Notes: generated by a model from the sequence alone, not told the origin. A DNA stretch of 14,540 nt from CAYNQK01 sp964470375 (GCA_964470375.1 CAYYCP010000069.1:1-14540); one strand, 5' to 3'. Counted from the stretch's first letter, positions 1-7,355 are shown. Numbers and translations: made by a program.

Positions 1-54
1 TGATGGTCGGTAGCACATCTCAAGAAGCCCGAACGGGGAGAATTGAGCGGTTAC
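1..54 (-). mobile_element. End of an IS66-family element running off the left edge
   Basis: Read on the minus strand from 54, the sequence begins GTAAC, and its first 23 bases match the end at 187-209 with one mismatch (39 versus 202). GTAA at the tip is the usual IS66-family terminus, so this looks like the end of an element extending left of the window. The plus-strand frame through it does not resemble a transposase C-terminus. This is therefore more likely the upstream (left) end of a second copy than its downstream end. Confidence 0.5.
32..54. repeat. IS66-type terminal inverted repeat, copy A
   Basis: This 23-bp segment is the reverse complement of 187-209 with a single mismatch (base 39 against 202). 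The GTAA tip is at 54. Taking in the flanking pair 55/186 gives 24 bp with 23 matches. The two repeats point away from each other, so they bound two different element copies and not one short element. Confidence 0.7.
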
Positions 55-186
55 GTTGCTAGGGGGTAATTCTATACTTGATTCACATAAACATGGCTCA
101 TTTAAGCTGAATAAGCACATAACGTGAATTAACGGTACAATCCAACATGGTATCATGATGGAGGCGTAGGGGTAGCGGAATGAACC
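55..186. other. AT-rich spacer between two IS66 ends
   Basis: This 132-bp stretch has about 42% GC by hand count, far below the genes to its right. No open frame of note, tRNA or convincing promoter was seen. The bases bordering the two IS66 ends (55-62 and 179-186) do not match each other as an 8-bp target duplication would. It may be a surviving piece of the ancestral insertion target or part of another decayed element. Confidence 0.45.
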
Positions 187-209
187 GTAACCGCTCAATT
201 CACCCCGTT
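187..209. repeat. IS66-type terminal inverted repeat, copy B
   Basis: The repeat begins GTAAC at 187 and reads inward to the right. It matches 54 down to 32 at 22 of 23 positions. The stop codon of the adjacent transposase fragment (200-202) lies inside it. The single mismatch falls in that stop codon, which suggests copy B is the transposase-distal end and copy A the other type of end. Confidence 0.7.
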
Positions 210-520
210 GCCGTAGGACCTGGCCCGTAGGGCATGAGGGCTTCCCAATCCGCATCCGTCTGGGCCAAGGGTAAGGCATCAAAAAGCCATTCGAAGTACT
301 TTTGCGGATCCAGCCCGTTGGCCTTGGCCGTCTCGATAATGCTGTAGATGCCCGCGCTCGCATGAGCACCACGCGGCGTGTCCGAAAAGAGCCAATTCTT
401 TCGCTCCACCACAAAGGGCCGGATCGCGTTCTCTACCGCGTTCGTGCTCGGCATCAGCAGCACGTGCTCGACGAAGCTGTATTTGCCCCGCTTTCGCGGA
501 GGCTTGATTTCGCCACTCCC
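200..520 (-). pseudogene. IS66-family transposase (TnpC), C-terminal fragment
   Basis: The frame encodes the conserved C-terminus of the IS66 transposase: NAVENAIRPFVVERKNWLFS, then DTPRGAHAS, then YSIIETAKANGLDP, ending GPGPTATG. It holds the last of the DDE catalytic residues (the E of VENAIRP). The N-terminal part, the first two catalytic aspartates and the accessory genes tnpA and tnpB are missing. A TAA at 521-523 closes the frame upstream, and an IS3 remnant begins within about 40 bp. The gene is a dead 3' remnant running to the element end at 187. The only start triplet available (GTG at 463) is not a real start. Confidence 0.85.
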
Positions 521-557
521 TTATGGACCGCCGCGGGTGGCAGGAAGCCATTCCAAA

Positions 558-879
558 GCGGAATATCGAGGAACAGTACTGTATCCCTCGATCAGAACGG
601 AACACGAGGTGCCCCTCAAGCCGCCGTCGCATCATGGCCATGTTGAAGGCATCGATGACCATGGCGGCCGTCATGTCCGTCCGCATTGACCACCCCACAA
701 CCATACGGTCAAAGAGATCGATGATCACGCAAAGAGAGAGCCAGCCCTCCGAGGTCGGCAAGTAGGTGATATCTGAATCAATATCAAATCGAAAGCCGTC
801 GCCCTTTCCATACGGAATAGCTGAGCTCCAAGGCATTGCGCTTCAGCTCCTCCGGGTACGTCTTTCGCTTTTCTCCTAT
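558..879 (-). pseudogene. IS3-family transposase remnant (OrfA start joined to OrfB core)
   Basis: Two pieces of a two-frame IS3 transposase are joined. The OrfA start (about 879-823) reads GEKRKTYPEELKRNALEL, the usual opening of the helix-turn-helix protein. The OrfB core (about 787-558) reads DSDITYLPTSEGWLSL, DRMVVGWSM and FRSDRGIQYCSS, giving the first two DDE residues. The rest of OrfA, the start of OrfB and the final catalytic glutamate are absent. The element therefore lost an internal block and its downstream end. A good ribosome-binding site (GAGGAGG, about 893-887) stands before the triplet ATA at 877-879, where ATG would be expected, so the start codon has probably mutated as well. 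Confidence 0.8.
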
Positions 880-929
880 ATTCTCTCCCTCCTCTATTCG
901 GGGAGAGGCTAACCGTATGGCTACTGAAG

Positions 930-955
930 TGGGGGAGGTCCAGAGTGTTAGGACA
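930..955 (-). repeat. Probable IS3-family terminal inverted repeat
   Basis: On the minus strand this 26-bp segment begins TGTCCTAACACTCTGGACC. It lies about 50 bp upstream of the OrfA start. A TG tip and a CTGGAC core are common in IS3-family ends. No matching copy was seen on the other side, in line with truncation of that end. The call rests on position and composition. Confidence 0.45.
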
Positions 956-1043
956 GAGTGAACGCGCTACATTCCCTCCCGCCCGCCTCTGACACAGATG
1001 CGCGCTCAGTTTATCCCTCAAGCATCGTCAGTCGCTCAGCCCA
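956..1043. other. Intergenic region downstream of pyrBI
   Basis: No gene is seen here. An imperfect inverted repeat pairs 989-1001 with 1022-1031 (stems ctgac/gtcag and gatgc/gcatc, with a 3-base bulge). It lies just past the pyrBI stop, but no T-run follows on the minus strand. It does not qualify as a standard terminator and could be an RNA 3'-end stabiliser or chance. The IS3 remnant starts at 955, so native sequence after pyrBI is under 90 bp. Confidence 0.4.
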
Positions 1044-2615
1044 TCACACGTCCCATATCTCCTCGTATCCGTGTTCCCTCTCGCAGTAGAGGCAGACGAA
1101 GCGGTCGCCGCGGCGGATGAACTCGGGGACGATGGACTCCATGGCCGCGGGGTGGGATATGCAAGCTTCGTTCTTGCAGGATGTCTCTTGGAAGTTATAG
1201 ATACGCGGGGGCATGCCCATGCGGTACTTCTTCACCACATCGGCGTCCTTTATGATGTTGAGGGTGCAGCCGGGGCAGGCCGCGCCCAGCTTCTTGAGGT
1301 CGCTCTCGCCCAGGTCCAAGATGTCGGGCAGGGAGATGATGCCCTTGTACTTGCCCTGGTTGTTGTGGTAGACGCCGTGGCTGGAGCGCACGTTCAGCCT
1401 GAGGAGCTTGCGCACCTTGTCGATGCGGTCCCAGATGGCCTCGATGTCGGCCCCGGCCCCTATGTGGTCTATGACGATGCCGTTCTCCACGGGCTTGATG
1501 CCTATCTTATAGGTGGGCTTGGGCTTGTTGAGGACCGGCACTTCCTTTACGAAATCATCGGCGTACTCGATTGCCTGGCGCTCCTGGCCCTGGAAGTCAT
1601 CGCCGATGGCGCCCCCCAACATGCCTATCTCTATGACCCGGGTGAAGTAGCCGTTGACGGACTGACCGTCCCAGCCATTGAGGGGCGTGGCGTCCAGCCA
1701 GGTGGGTAAGGTCTGGTTGACCCGGTCGCGCGGCAGGGGGTGGTAGAAGCGGGTCCCCTCCAGCAGGCGCTCGACCATGTCGCGGCGGAAAGTGACGGCG
1801 GCGCGCAGGGAGTCGGCCCGCTCCAGGATGGCGTCGCCCATGCGCTCCAGCTGCAAGCGGGTGAAGTACCAGATGGGGGCGGTGTCGCCGGACTCCAGGT
1901 ACTCGTCTATGGAGGCGAAGGTCCTGAGCTTGAAGCCGTTGTCCTTCATCTTGCGGGCGTATGCCTCCGGCATGCCTATATCCTTGGGGGCTACCAAGTC
2001 CACCCGGGCTTGCTTGAAGATGCGCAGGCCGTCGGCCTTGGAGTGCACGGTCCGGCCGTGGTAGAGATCCCCCACCAGGGCTATATGGATGGCCGAGCGG
2101 TCCCAAGCGTTGTGCTCCAGGAAGGAGAACTCGTCCAAGAACTCCTGGGTAGGGTGCTCGTGCTTGCCGTCACCGGCGTTGATGAAGCCCGGGCGCGGGA
2201 AACCGGAGGCCTCGGCGTACTGGCCTATAGCCCTCTCCAGCCATCGGCACACGCCCTCCTGGGCGGAGCGGATGACAAAGATGCTCTCGCCCATGTAGCC
2301 TGAGAGCATCTTGACCGTGTCGGTGATGCTCTCGTTCTTGTTGATGCTGGAGGCCTGGGCGTTGAAGTCGTTGACCCGTATGCCGTGGAAGAGGGCCGCG
2401 TTGCGGAAGCTCTCCTTGGTGCGGGTGGAGCTCTCCAGGAACATGAGGTACAGCCCCAGGTCGCCCGGGCCGATGCGGAAGCGCGACACGTCCCGGCCCG
2501 CCCGCAGGTCCTGCTTGAGCTGGCGCGCCTTGTCGTAGAGATACCACTGCTCGTCCAGCGAAAGGTCGTTGACCACCTGGATGCTGCGCCCAGAGAACCG
2601 CCCCGGCTTCCTCAT
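1044..2615 (-). CDS. pyrBI: Aspartate carbamoyltransferase, fused catalytic and regulatory chains
   Basis: Catalyses carbamoyl phosphate plus L-aspartate to N-carbamoyl-L-aspartate, the committed step of pyrimidine synthesis, in the cytoplasm. Residues 1-~340 form the catalytic chain: carbamoyl-phosphate loop ESSTRTKES (61-69), a mobile loop around S90/K93, KHEHPTQ (151-157), GDLYHGRTVHS (182-192) and HPLPR (292-296). Residues ~368-523 form a PyrI-like regulatory chain with IDHI (near 382-385), which corresponds to the nucleotide-binding IDHI of E. coli PyrI, and a zinc site C480-x4-C485-x22-C508-x2-C511. E. coli has separate PyrB and PyrI; fusions are known in Thermotoga and treponemes. The ATG is chosen because AGGAGG lies four bases upstream. 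All key residues look intact. No clear promoter is seen between it and the upstream terminator. Confidence 0.95.
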   Translation of the reverse strand: MRKPGRFSGRSIQVVNDLSLDEQWYLYDKARQLKQDLRAGRDVSRFRIGPGDLGLYLMFLESSTRTKESFRNAALFHGIRVNDFNAQASSINKNESITDTVKMLSGYMGESIFVIRSAQEGVCRWLERAIGQYAEASGFPRPGFINAGDGKHEHPTQEFLDEFSFLEHNAWDRSAIHIALVGDLYHGRTVHSKADGLRIFKQARVDLVAPKDIGMPEAYARKMKDNGFKLRTFASIDEYLESGDTAPIWYFTRLQLERMGDAILERADSLRAAVTFRRDMVERLLEGTRFYHPLPRDRVNQTLPTWLDATPLNGWDGQSVNGYFTRVIEIGMLGGAIGDDFQGQERQAIEYADDFVKEVPVLNKPKPTYKIGIKPVENGIVIDHIGAGADIEAIWDRIDKVRKLLRLNVRSSHGVYHNNQGKYKGIISLPDILDLGESDLKKLGAACPGCTLNIIKDADVVKKYRMGMPPRIYNFQETSCKNEACISHPAAMESIVPEFIRRGDRFVCLYCEREHGYEEIWDV

Positions 2616-2643
2616 GTCTCCTCCTGGGTGTCCGCGTAACCGC

Positions 2644-2672
2644 GGCCGCGTCTGCGCGGCCTGAAGGCCGCG
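2644..2672 (-). promoter_or_regulatory. Alternative hairpins in the pyrBI leader
   Basis: Three arms can pair in two exclusive ways. 2666-2672 pairs perfectly with 2655-2661 (7 bp, TGAA loop on the plus strand), or 2655-2661 pairs perfectly with 2644-2650 (7 bp, TCTG loop). The block sits 29-57 bases upstream of the pyrBI ATG. Neither hairpin is followed by a T-run or covers the ribosome-binding site. Shared-arm hairpins are a usual feature of attenuators and RNA switches, and pyr operons are often controlled that way, but high GC makes short chance stems common. Confidence 0.3.
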
Positions 2673-2678
2673 ATCCTC

Positions 2679-2706
2679 AAAAAAAAGCCGCCCCGCGGGG
2701 GGCGGC
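2679..2706 (-). terminator. Intrinsic terminator after the P83/100 gene
   Basis: A perfect 8-bp stem (2687-2694 with 2699-2706, four-base loop) is followed on the minus strand by eight T residues (2686-2679). It starts six bases after the P83/100 stop codon. It separates that gene from pyrBI, so any transcription of pyrBI from upstream must read through it. Confidence 0.9.
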
Positions 2707-2712
2707 TGCCGC

Positions 2713-4305
2713 TCACTTGAGCGTCTTCTTGCTCTTCAGGCCGGCGGGATCGAGTATGGCGAAGCCTCCCTGCGCCAGCTGGACAACCACGCCCTCGTCC
2801 TTGAAGGTGATGGCGGTGTAGGGATGGACCGCCTCGGCGGACTGGGCCTGCAGGGCCAGGTCCTTCCCAAACTTGCCCAGGTAGTAGCGCCCGTCCTTGG
2901 ACAGCACGGCATAAAGGGCTCCGTCTCGGGCGATGAGGGGGCTGTCCGGGAAAAGATCGTCCTTGCCCTCGGCCTTGAGGGCCAGACTGGCGGCGTCCAG
3001 GGAGGTCAGGCGCACGGCCCGGATCCCGTCCTGGGTGCCGGCCACGCAGTAGTAGGCGCCCTCCAGCTCCAAGAGGCTGCGGGCGTGGATGGTGTTGAGC
3101 TCGCTCTGCTTGAGGGTGGCGCCCTTATCCATATCCAGGGACACCAGGCGGGCCAGGGGCAGGGAGAGGCTGAGGGCCTCAGGGAAGGTTCCGGTCTTGA
3201 CAGGGGCCTGGACGTCCTTCGTAGCCCCGCTCGTCTCTTCGCGTATGGCAGCCTGCTGGTCGGCGGCTATGGAGGCACGGTCGGCGGCCACCTCGTCGCG
3301 CTTGGCGTCCAGGGCGGCCTGCTCGCGCTCAGCCTCGGCCCTAGCCCTGTCGGCCTCGGCCTGGGCCTTGTCGGCCTCCTCCTTGCGAGCCGCCAGGGCC
3401 GCCTCGCGCTCGGCCAGGGCGGCCTCGTCGCGGGCCTTCTCCTCTACGCCGGCCTTCACGGCCGGGCCTCCTTCCAGGCGAGCCCTCTCCTCGGCCAGGG
3501 CCTTCTCCTCGGCGGCGATGGCTTCGCGCTCCGCGGCCCGGCGCTCCTCCTCGGCGGCCAGCCTGGCCTTCTCGCGGTCCAGGGCGGCCTGGTCCTGCTC
3601 TATGGCGCGCTCCTTGAGGTCGACCATGTCCTTGCGAGTCTCGACCCCCTTGTCGTCGGCCTCGCGCACCTTCTCGGTCACCTTCTGCTCGGTCAGGGGG
3701 CCGGTGTCCACGGAGGAGAGCTTGCCCGGGCCGGCCCCGGCGCCCAGGGGTATGACAATGCGGGTTCGACCGGGCCACTCGTCCCAGCGCAGGGCCAGGC
3801 CGGTGTTGTCCTTGGAGAGCTTGTCCATAACAACCGGCTTGTAGCGGGTCCGGAAGTAGTCCAGGTTCCCGCGGTAGACGGCGTTGTAGATAGTTACGTA
3901 CTCGGCCAGGAGGTCGGCGTCCGCCCTGGAGTATGCGTAGGCCGAGGAAAGGTAGCCCGATATGATCCAGCGCAGGTTGCGGATATGATCCACGCCCGCC
4001 TGGCGCCCCAGCACGATGATGTCGGCGTCGAAGCCGGTTTTAAGGGAGGGGTCGATGGCGTGGATGACTCCATAGCGCTCCAGGCTGCCCGCCTGCGCCT
4101 GCCCGCCCGCCACGGCCTTGCCGATAGCCTCGCCGATCCCGTAGATCTGGGCCTTGGTGTCCACCACTGCGTGGGGCCCGACGTAGCTGATGAATTCAAT
4201 CTTTCGGTCCTTGACGGACTCGATCTCGGCCCGCTGCACCGGCTGGGCCGCCAGGGGCCCGAGGGCCGCCCCCAGGGCGAGAAGGGAAAGTAGGCGTAGG
4301 CGCAT
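2713..4305 (-). CDS. P83/100-family spirochaete protein, exported, coiled-coil
   Basis: Matches the spirochaete P83/100 antigen family of Borrelia and Treponema, whose biochemical role is unknown. Residues 1-~20 are a signal peptide (LRLLSLLALGAALGPLAAQ) with likely cleavage near AAQ, so the protein is periplasmic or outer-membrane associated. An N-terminal domain (~20-210) includes EFISYVGPHAVVDT and NLDYFRTRYKPVVMDKLS. A long charged A/E/R/K coiled coil covers ~215-357. The C-terminal domain (~375-530) has beta-rich repeats such as DGALYAVLSKDGRYYLGKF. The ATG at 4305 is preferred over an upstream in-frame GTG at 4326: AGGAGG lies eight bases before the ATG, and that start gives a proper signal peptide. 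The gene follows the propeller gene by 72 bp and ends at a strong terminator. Confidence 0.85.
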   Translation of the reverse strand: MRLRLLSLLALGAALGPLAAQPVQRAEIESVKDRKIEFISYVGPHAVVDTKAQIYGIGEAIGKAVAGGQAQAGSLERYGVIHAIDPSLKTGFDADIIVLGRQAGVDHIRNLRWIISGYLSSAYAYSRADADLLAEYVTIYNAVYRGNLDYFRTRYKPVVMDKLSKDNTGLALRWDEWPGRTRIVIPLGAGAGPGKLSSVDTGPLTEQKVTEKVREADDKGVETRKDMVDLKERAIEQDQAALDREKARLAAEEERRAAEREAIAAEEKALAEERARLEGGPAVKAGVEEKARDEAALAEREAALAARKEEADKAQAEADRARAEAEREQAALDAKRDEVAADRASIAADQQAAIREETSGATKDVQAPVKTGTFPEALSLSLPLARLVSLDMDKGATLKQSELNTIHARSLLELEGAYYCVAGTQDGIRAVRLTSLDAASLALKAEGKDDLFPDSPLIARDGALYAVLSKDGRYYLGKFGKDLALQAQSAEAVHPYTAITFKDEGVVVQLAQGGFAILDPAGLKSKKTLK

Positions 4306-4377
4306 CGCGTTTCCTCCTCTTTTCACTCTATCTTATCCCGCCTCGGCCTCCAGCGCCATACCCCGGGGCGAGAAAGC

Positions 4378-6105
4378 TCAGCGGTTCATAGCTGATCGCA
4401 GGGCCTCCAAGGCCCGGGCGCGCACGAAGGGCGGGGCCGGGTACTCGGAAATCCTGATGAGGGTGGCTAGGCCGTCGTCCGATACGGGGAAACCCTCGTA
4501 GGCCAGGATGCGCCTGATGGCGCCGGCGGCCGCCGCCAAGAGGCGCTCGGAGCCGGGTTGGTAGCCCAGCCCGCAGCTGGCCCTGATGGACGCCAGGGAA
4601 AAGCCGTCCCCGTCCCAGCCGATATCCCCCAGGGCCTCGGCGGCGGCGGCGCGCACGGCGTCCTCTCCATCGCGGGCCATGACCAGGGCCAGGACCTGGC
4701 GGCTCTCGCGCGATCCAAGGGCGCCCAGGAGTGCGCAGGCGCGGGCCCTCTCCTGGGGATAGTTGGCCCGCGCGCGAGGAGCGTAGCCGGCCTCGGCGTC
4801 AATCCTGGACAGGGCTATGGCGGCCAATGCCGAGGCGATGCGGGGCTCCTCCGGTCCTATGAGGGCCGAAGCCAGCTTGGCTTGGATGCTGTCCAGGAGG
4901 GCCGCCTGGCTCAGGCCGTCCTGAATGCCCAGCTCCCATTCCAAGGCCTCCCTGTCATAGGCCATCAGGCCGTAGGTGCCTGCCGAGGGCGCGGGCGCCC
5001 TCCCATAGTCCAGAGGCCGGTCGGTATCGAAGCGGTAGGCATAGACAATCCAGTCCAAACCGCAGGCGTAAACGATGCCGCCCTCGGAGAGCTCGGGGGC
5101 TACGGCATTGTTGCGCACGTGCATCTCCTTGAGGAGGACGCCGGATTCGGTGAAGGAGGCCAGGTCGTGGGGCCCAAGGAGGTAGACTCGGCCCGGGTAG
5201 GCCTTGATTCTGTCGTAGACGCGGCCGGCGCTGACTGACCAGGCGGTCAGGCCGTCTGCTCCTAAGCGCCTCAGGACCCCATCCTCCCCGAGGATGATCC
5301 AGCCGCCATCCCGGGCGGGGCAGAAGGCCCGGGCTCCCGCGGCTAGGCACCGCGCGCTCCCATCCGGCAGGGCCAGTCCCAGGGATCCGTCGGCCCGCAG
5401 GACGGCCACCCCGCCCTCCCCCGCCGCCAGGGCCCTTACCCGGGCCCCGCCCCCGCGCGGGTAGCCCATCTCCCGCGAATAGGGATCGAAGACGCGCAGG
5501 CTCCCGTCCGCGAAACCGACAGCCACGGATCCATCCCCCAGGAGGACCGGGCCTGCGCTGACCGGGACATCCAGGCCTATTCTCCAGCGGACCGCCCCGG
5601 TCACGGAGACGCATGCCAACCCACCCCCCTGGAGGATGAAGAGGCGTCCATCCCAGCCCTCCACCGGAGCCCCGGTGACATCATCCACGCCTGAGACCAT
5701 GGCTTCCCCTATAGGAATGGAATCAGCGGTCCCCTTGGCGGGACTTGTCGCATCGATCCCAGCCTGGAATTCGACGATGAAGCCGGGTTTTCCCGCGCGG
5801 TTGAGGCGGATGAGGCGATTCCCGTCCGCGATGAGGAGGGCGCCCGCCTCCGCGGGTGCCATGAGGGCCCGCTTGGAGAGGCGAAAATCCGAGCGGAAGA
5901 GGATGCGTCCCTCCTCGTCCAGGGCGCTCACGCTGCGATCCTCGGATACACAGTAAACCAGGCCCCCTGAGGCTAAGGGGGGACGGACCAGGATTCCGCC
6001 GGCGGCCCAGCGGAAGTGTACAGGGGCGTCAGCGACCGGGGACTGGGGCGCCAGGGCGCGCGAGAGGATGCACAGGATGGGGATGAGGGGGGCGGGCCGC
6101 TTCAC
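4378..6105 (-). CDS. Exported beta-propeller protein with C-terminal HEAT-like repeats
   Basis: No specific function is recognised. Residues 1-~20 (MKRPAPLIPILCILSRALA) form a short signal-like segment without a good lipobox. Residues ~30-400 carry PQQ/WD-like blades, for example GGLVYCVSEDRSVSALDEEGR, GSVAVGFADGSLRVFDP and GVLRRLGADGLTAWSV. The C-terminal part has helical HEAT-like repeats (RARACALLGALGSRESRQVL, VRAAAAEALGDIG, VRARALEALRSAM). The combination suggests a periplasmic binding scaffold. The GTG at 6105 is chosen because it overlaps the upstream stop as GTGA and has GGAG eight bases before it; an ATG at 6111 would add two residues but leaves only two bases after GGAG. The overlap implies translational coupling to the methyltransferase. 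Downstream lies P83/100, which also seems to have beta-repeat segments. Confidence 0.75.
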   Translation of the reverse strand: MKRPAPLIPILCILSRALAPQSPVADAPVHFRWAAGGILVRPPLASGGLVYCVSEDRSVSALDEEGRILFRSDFRLSKRALMAPAEAGALLIADGNRLIRLNRAGKPGFIVEFQAGIDATSPAKGTADSIPIGEAMVSGVDDVTGAPVEGWDGRLFILQGGGLACVSVTGAVRWRIGLDVPVSAGPVLLGDGSVAVGFADGSLRVFDPYSREMGYPRGGGARVRALAAGEGGVAVLRADGSLGLALPDGSARCLAAGARAFCPARDGGWIILGEDGVLRRLGADGLTAWSVSAGRVYDRIKAYPGRVYLLGPHDLASFTESGVLLKEMHVRNNAVAPELSEGGIVYACGLDWIVYAYRFDTDRPLDYGRAPAPSAGTYGLMAYDREALEWELGIQDGLSQAALLDSIQAKLASALIGPEEPRIASALAAIALSRIDAEAGYAPRARANYPQERARACALLGALGSRESRQVLALVMARDGEDAVRAAAAEALGDIGWDGDGFSLASIRASCGLGYQPGSERLLAAAAGAIRRILAYEGFPVSDDGLATLIRISEYPAPPFVRARALEALRSAMNR

Positions 6106-7235
6106 AGGCATCGCTCCAGGATGGCCAGGCATTCCAGGCGCACAGTCTGGGGGTAGAAGTCGTAGGCCCCTAGGAAGGACAGGCGGTAGGCCGCCTGGCA
6201 AAGAGAGGCTACATCGCGGGCTAGGCTAGTCGTGTCGCAGGACACGTATGCCAGGAGGGGAGCGCTGCGCTCGATCAGCCATCGTCTCACGGGGCGCGAT
6301 AGTCCCGTCCGAGGGGGATCGACGAGGATGGCGTCGAAGGGCCGTGCGGCCGCCGGAAGCTTGATCCAGTCCTCCACGCGCATGGCGGCCACGTCCAGGC
6401 GAGCCGGACCGGGAACGTTGGCGCGGGCGGCCGCGGCTGATGCCGGATCTTCCTCCACGAGCTGGATAGATGAAGCCTTTGAGGAGAGGAAGGCCGAGAA
6501 AACCCCCGCGCCCCCATAGAGGTCGGCGAGCCTGTCTCCGCCCAGGCCTCGGTCGAGGTCGGAGACCAGGGCGCCCAGGACAGCCAGGTTGCTCTGGAAG
6601 AAGCCCCCCGCTGGGAAGGCGAAATCGCGCTCCAAGACCCGGGCCCTGGCGAGGCTATCCCGGCCCTCGATGAAGAGGCCCATCTGGCTCCCGAATACAA
6701 GGCGGCGCTGCCCGGGCCCAATGGCGCCCTCGCCGCCGCCGGCCTCGCGGCCCAGGAAGGCTTCCACCTCTGGAACCGCCACCGGACAAGAGGGCAGGCT
6801 GATCACCCTGGAGCTCGAGGCCATGAGGAGGCCCGGGCCGCTCGGGGTTCCGCTGAAGCGGAAGCGGTTACGGTAGCCCAGGCCGGGGCCGGGGCGGAAA
6901 GCGGGCTCGGGCGCATCGGCCAGGCCGGATCGAGCCAAGGCCTCGCGCAGAAGGCCCAAGCGGACTTCGCGTTGCGCGACATCGTTGAGGTGCTGGAGGC
7001 TGCAGCCCCCGCAGGAGCCGTACAGGGGGCAGGCCGGTGAGACGCGCGCGGGCGAGGGCTCCAGGACCTCCAGGAGTTCGGCCCGGGCATAGCCGCCCCG
7101 GGGAGGGCCTAGGCGGACGCGCACCAGCTCGCCGGGGGCGCAGCCGTGGATGAAGACGCGCTGGTCCTTCCAGGTCGCCGCGGCCTCCCCGAGGGCGGCG
7201 ATCTTTTCGATCCTGAGCTCCACGGGCCCGTCCAT
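6102..7235 (-). CDS. RNA (uracil-5-)-methyltransferase, TrmA/RlmD family
   Basis: Methylates C5 of a uridine in rRNA or tRNA using S-adenosylmethionine. Residues 1-~60 form a TRAM-type RNA-binding domain. The 4Fe-4S ligands are C69-x5-C75-x2-C78 and probably C150 (LPSCPVA). The Rossmann part has FFQSN (212-216), the SAM loop DLYGGAGVFS (238-247; glycine where DLYCG is usual), VDPPRTG (305-311), the nucleophile C333 in SCDTTSLARD, and E368 in VRLECLAIL as likely base. At 377 residues it is shorter than E. coli RlmD. RlmD, RlmC and TrmA cannot be separated by eye, though the iron-sulphur cluster argues against TrmA. The ATG at 7235 is chosen because a good promoter ends eight bases before it; the in-frame GTG at 7253 would lie inside that promoter. 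No ribosome-binding site is present. Confidence 0.9.
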   Translation of the reverse strand: MDGPVELRIEKIAALGEAAATWKDQRVFIHGCAPGELVRVRLGPPRGGYARAELLEVLEPSPARVSPACPLYGSCGGCSLQHLNDVAQREVRLGLLREALARSGLADAPEPAFRPGPGLGYRNRFRFSGTPSGPGLLMASSSRVISLPSCPVAVPEVEAFLGREAGGGEGAIGPGQRRLVFGSQMGLFIEGRDSLARARVLERDFAFPAGGFFQSNLAVLGALVSDLDRGLGGDRLADLYGGAGVFSAFLSSKASSIQLVEEDPASAAAARANVPGPARLDVAAMRVEDWIKLPAAARPFDAILVDPPRTGLSRPVRRWLIERSAPLLAYVSCDTTSLARDVASLCQAAYRLSFLGAYDFYPQTVRLECLAILERCL

Positions 7236-7243
7236 GGGCCGGG

Positions 7244-7273
7244 ATTCTAGCACGCGTCGCCGGCCGGCCTCAA
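7244..7273 (-). promoter_or_regulatory. Sigma70-type promoter of the methyltransferase gene
   Basis: On the minus strand: -35 TTGAGG (7273-7268), an 18-bp spacer and -10 TAGAAT (7249-7244) preceded by TGC, which makes an extended -10. The first purine at a normal start distance is the A of the ATG at 7235. The transcript would therefore be leaderless, matching the lack of a ribosome-binding site. Confidence 0.6.
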
Positions 7274-7326
7274 CCGCGCCCGGCCCTCGAGCACATCGTC
7301 CCCAAGCGGGTCGCTCCGGACGGCGC

Positions 7327-7355
7327 TTTCCTCACCCCTCCGGCGCGGGTATGAT
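7327..7355 (+). promoter_or_regulatory. Possible promoter of the 1059-residue gene
   Basis: A -10-like TATGAT (7350-7355, five of six consensus bases) stands seven bases before the A of the ATG at 7362, so transcription would start at the start codon itself. The -35 candidate 17 bp upstream (TTTCCT, 7327-7332) matches only three of six. No ribosome-binding site is visible. Confidence 0.4.

Noticed and set aside
32..209. A 178-bp MITE bounded by 24-bp inverted repeats
   Set aside because: The GTAA tips point inward to the spacer, one repeat closes an IS66 transposase fragment, and no target duplication is seen outside 32 and 209.
725..1021. A 98-codon minus-strand frame across the IS3 end
   Set aside because: It is out of frame with both IS3 pieces and runs through the terminal repeat into non-coding sequence.
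989..1031. Intrinsic terminator after pyrBI
   Set aside because: The stem is bulged with a 20-base loop and no T-run follows on the minus strand.
1071..1709. A 212-codon plus-strand frame antisense to pyrBI
   Set aside because: The opposite strand encodes a fully conserved enzyme. The shadow is low-complexity A/V/L/G with no recognisable motif.
2824..4293. A 489-codon open frame on the plus strand
   Set aside because: It lies wholly antisense to the P83/100 gene and reads as repetitive L/G/V/A with no domain. The coiled-coil codon pattern at high GC keeps the opposite frame open.
4306..4377. Promoter for the P83/100 gene in the gap after the propeller gene
   Set aside because: The only -10-like string (TAAGAT) matches four of six with no paired -35. 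Co-transcription from upstream explains the layout as well.
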